The notes under the pieces are model-generated. The model made no database searches. It was not told the DNA's origin and saw only the letters and a program-made list of their open reading frames with translations. Positions 12,528 through 14,677 of a DNA stretch of 14,677 nt are shown piece by piece. How positions within the stretch are numbered: position 1 is the first letter of the stretch; every line of letters starts with the position of its first letter. The translations under genes and the position numbers were made by a program. The DNA is taken from positions 1-14,677 of the forward strand of contig CAMDSG010000030.1 of assembly GCA_945907055.1 (NCBI GenBank). The letters run 5' to 3'. The DNA comes from Bifidobacterium breve. Lineage in GTDB: Bacteria > Actinomycetota > Acidimicrobiia > IMCC26256.

Positions 12528-13625
12528 CTACTGAAATGCCGAGCGGAGCCTGGAGAAGAACCCATGCTCATCAACGCTCGTTACTTCCTCGCCGCGCATC
12601 TCTGCGAAGCGACGCAGCACATCTGACTCCTCGTCGCTGAGTCGCTGTGGAATCGCTACGTCAACCTGTACCAATAGGTCCCCGCGCCCTCTCCCCTGCA
12701 GAACAGGGATACCTCGCCCGCGCTCTCTGAAAACAGATCCGTGCTGAGTCCCTGGTGGAACCTCTATCTCAATATCTCCATCGAGAGTCGTAATTGTCAG
12801 GTGAGTACCGAGCGCCGCGCTAGTCATCGGAATCCTGCAGACTTGGATTAGGTCGTAGCCGTCACGCCGCAGTGTCGCGTGCGACCGCACGCGAATCGTC
12901 ACGTATAGGTCACCGTTAGGTCCACCGCGCGGCGCCGATGGTCCGCGACCTGTGAGGCGCAGTCGCTGACCACTATCAATTCCCGGTGGAACCTCAACCT
13001 CTAACGTACGCGTGCCGCGCACTACCCCAACTCCGCTGCAATGTGCACACGGGCTCGGCACAATGTTTCCGAGACCCGAGCATCGCTGACATGGGGCTGC
13101 AGTAACTATCTGCCCGAGTATTGATCGCCGCACCTGGCGCACCTCTCCGGCTCCTCCACAATCGGTGCAGGTAGACGGATGCGTCCCCGGCGCACAACCC
13201 GATCCGTCGCAGTCGGCACAGGCGGTCATCAACTCGATCTCGACCCGCCTCGTAATGCCGAAAGCAGCCTCGGATAGATCTAAATCAAGTATCGCCTCTG
13301 CATCTGGGGCTCGCTGGGGACCGCCGCGGCGCCCTCCGAAGGAGTCGCCACCAAAGAAGGAAGCGAAAATATCGCCGAATCCAAATGGGTCCTGCCCGCC
13401 GCCTCCAGAGTTGGAGCCGCCATCGCCAAACTGATCGAAACGTCTTCGCCGCTCCGGGTCACCGACCAATTCGTACGCATGGGTTACTTGCTTGAACTGC
13501 TCCTCGGCCGCGCTGTCCCCAGGGTTGGCATCGGGGTGTAGCTGTCGCGCACGTTTGCGGTAGGCGCGCTTGATCTCGTCCTGTGTCGCGTCGCGCGACA
13601 CCCCGAGAAGTGCATAAGGGTCCAT
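12528..13625 (-). CDS. dnaJ: Chaperone DnaJ (type I, zinc-finger Hsp40)
   Basis: 365 residues. The J domain (1-66) has HPD at 30-32 and stimulates DnaK ATPase. The Gly/Phe-rich region (about 68-102; DPFGFGDIFASFFGG) follows. The zinc region holds four CxxCxGxG repeats: Cys136/139 (CADCDGSG), 153/156 (CTDCGGAG), 179/182 (CQRCSGLG) and 193/196 (CAHCSGVG). Two substrate-binding beta domains complete the protein (LEVEVPPGIDSGQRLRL; GDLYVTIRV; DGDIEIEVPPGTQHGSVFRERGRGIPVL). The C-terminus ends FFSRLRSAFQ. All defining features of a working type I DnaJ are intact. ATG start at 13625 with GTGAG six bases upstream. It lies seven bases after hrcA with no dnaK or grpE next to it, matching the hrcA-dnaJ2 pair of other actinobacteria; a second dnaJ with dnaK-grpE probably lies elsewhere. 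Confidence 0.97.
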   Translation of the reverse strand: MDPYALLGVSRDATQDEIKRAYRKRARQLHPDANPGDSAAEEQFKQVTHAYELVGDPERRRRFDQFGDGGSNSGGGGQDPFGFGDIFASFFGGDSFGGRRGGPQRAPDAEAILDLDLSEAAFGITRRVEIELMTACADCDGSGCAPGTHPSTCTDCGGAGEVRQVRRSILGQIVTAAPCQRCSGLGNIVPSPCAHCSGVGVVRGTRTLEVEVPPGIDSGQRLRLTGRGPSAPRGGPNGDLYVTIRVRSHATLRRDGYDLIQVCRIPMTSAALGTHLTITTLDGDIEIEVPPGTQHGSVFRERGRGIPVLQGRGRGDLLVQVDVAIPQRLSDEESDVLRRFAEMRGEEVTSVDEHGFFSRLRSAFQ

Positions 13626-13632
13626 CAGATAC

Positions 13633-14649
13633 TCACTTTGAAAGAAGCGAACCGAGTTGCTGCGAGACCGTCGCTACGGCCGCGAGCGCATGTTGATAAT
13701 CCATGCGGGTTGGGCCTAGAACTCCGACAGTGCCTGCGACCTCGCCCTCTATTCGATAAGGGGCAAGCACGAGCGAACAATCGCGTAGTTCGTCTACGCT
13801 GTGCTCGGCACCAATACTTACAGTTACGCCAGACTCAAGAAGATCACGCACGAGAGAGACCACTACAACCTGCTGCTCTAATAACTCAATGAGAGTCGCT
13901 GCGGTTCGGGTAGTGGAGAAAGCATCCTGCTCCTGTGCAATACGGCTAGCTCCACCTACATAGAGGGGGTCAGCGTGCTCGGCGCGACGGTGAAGCGCTG
14001 TGTGCGCAGCATTTACAAGCCTGTCAATAGCTGCATCGCCGGTTGGGCTAGGAGTCAGCGGGGAGTGGAGAGTTGAGTCACTAAGGAGGCTTGCCAAGAC
14101 GCGCTCAGCAGCCAGAATGCTCTCAATAGATAGGTCTGTCTCTACAGCAAGCAACTCTCGCTCTACTGCACCGTTTGAGAGAACTGCAATCGCTAGAACC
14201 TGCCCCTGCTGAAGCGGAACTAGATCGACACGCCGAACTCGCGCACTCTCAGGGGGTGGCCCAACAACAACGGCAGCGTGCTGAGTAATGCGGGCTAGGA
14301 GACCACTCGTCTCATGCAGCAGCTCCTCAAGTGCATTATGCGTTCCACCAAAAAACTCTGAGACTGCTCGTTGGTGATTAATGCCGAGACCCTCAATCGC
14401 CGAGGGGTCAGCGAAGCGGTCGACGAAGTATCTATAACCGCGATCGGTAGGGACGCGCCCCGCCGAAGTATGTGGCTGGCTTACATAACCATCGCGCTCA
14501 AGAGCAGTCATGTCGTTGCGCACCGTTGCACTTGAGACGCTGAGCCCGCTAGCACGCGCCACCGCTTGGCTGCTTACAGGTGCGGCAGTCTGAATGTGCT
14601 CCTCAACGATCGCTCTTAGTACCGCTCCCCTGCGCTCATCAACACCCAT
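13633..14649 (-). CDS. hrcA: Heat-inducible transcription repressor HrcA
   Basis: 338 residues. HrcA represses chaperone operons by binding the CIRCE inverted repeat and is kept active by GroEL. The N-terminal winged helix-turn-helix (about 1-75) has DERRGAVLRAIVEEHI, SSATVRNDMTALERDGYVSQPHTSAGRVPTDRGYRYFVD, all typical. The C-terminal GAF-like/dimerisation domain includes TSGLLARITQHAAVVVGP and the end block SLVLAPYRIEGEVAGTVGVLGPTRMDY. Start: ATG at 14649 has GGGAGG eight bases upstream; the in-frame GTG at 14658 abuts that site and is less likely. The visible 28 bases upstream hold no CIRCE half-site, but the promoter lies beyond the window edge. It is the first visible gene of the run, followed by dnaJ after seven bases. 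Confidence 0.96.
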   Translation of the reverse strand: MGVDERRGAVLRAIVEEHIQTAAPVSSQAVARASGLSVSSATVRNDMTALERDGYVSQPHTSAGRVPTDRGYRYFVDRFADPSAIEGLGINHQRAVSEFFGGTHNALEELLHETSGLLARITQHAAVVVGPPPESARVRRVDLVPLQQGQVLAIAVLSNGAVERELLAVETDLSIESILAAERVLASLLSDSTLHSPLTPSPTGDAAIDRLVNAAHTALHRRAEHADPLYVGGASRIAQEQDAFSTTRTAATLIELLEQQVVVVSLVRDLLESGVTVSIGAEHSVDELRDCSLVLAPYRIEGEVAGTVGVLGPTRMDYQHALAAVATVSQQLGSLLSK

Positions 14650-14677
14650 CTCCAACACCTCCCGACTGAATTAGTTA

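Noticed and set aside
14650..14677. CIRCE element in front of hrcA
   Set aside because: Looked for TTAGCACTC/GAGTGCTAA halves; none in the 28 visible bases. The regulatory region lies outside the window.

Overview
This window is one uninterrupted run of sixteen genes, all read from the minus strand (right to left), with tight spacing and several 1- to 4-base overlaps. I see no tRNA, rRNA, insertion sequence, phage gene or CRISPR array. Base composition looks roughly balanced by eye, and GTG/TTG starts are common. The gene order hrcA-dnaJ-rsmE-phoH-ybeY-CNNM/CBS protein-era-uppS is the actinobacterial housekeeping block (Mycobacterium tuberculosis carries the same series, hrcA to uppS, on one strand). 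A BldD-type regulator also points to Actinobacteria. Subunit II of the oxidase carries a fused cytochrome c domain, which fits deep-branching classes such as Acidimicrobiia or Thermoleophilia better than the classical bcc-aa3 actinobacteria. The class assignment is inference.

Right part (14649 to 7218): the heat-shock repressor HrcA and a type I DnaJ come first. They are followed by the 16S rRNA methyltransferase RsmE, a BldD-like DNA-binding protein, the PhoH-like ATPase, the rRNA-processing endonuclease YbeY, a CNNM/CBS membrane protein and the ribosome-assembly GTPase Era. The theme is protein quality control plus 16S rRNA/30S maturation. The BldD-like gene has kept a cyclic-di-GMP-binding signature and has palindromes in front of it.

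Left part (7015 to 828): a complete caa3-type cytochrome c oxidase operon, ctaC-ctaD-ctaE-ctaF-ctaG, ends with two related blue-copper (cupredoxin) proteins, one membrane-anchored and one lipoprotein. CtaC takes electrons through its own haem c and CuA, CtaD holds haem a, haem a3 and CuB, and CtaG is an assembly factor. The cupredoxins may carry electrons or copper. The last gene, uppS (undecaprenyl diphosphate synthase, cell-wall lipid carrier), runs off the left edge. The cta cluster therefore sits where recO usually lies between era and uppS.

The least expected feature is a set of short degenerate tandem repeats placed at gene junctions: six 12-base units filling the ctaC-ctaD gap, three 18-base units across the uppS start, and 9-base units forming the end of one cupredoxin and the ribosome site of the next. 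There is also a 6-base repeat inside rsmE. I found no clearly undescribed multi-gene system. The most promising leads are the repeat-built junctions, the putative autoregulated c-di-GMP-responsive BldD gene, a possible hairpin over the ribosome site of the CNNM/CBS gene, and the relocated oxidase/cupredoxin cluster.
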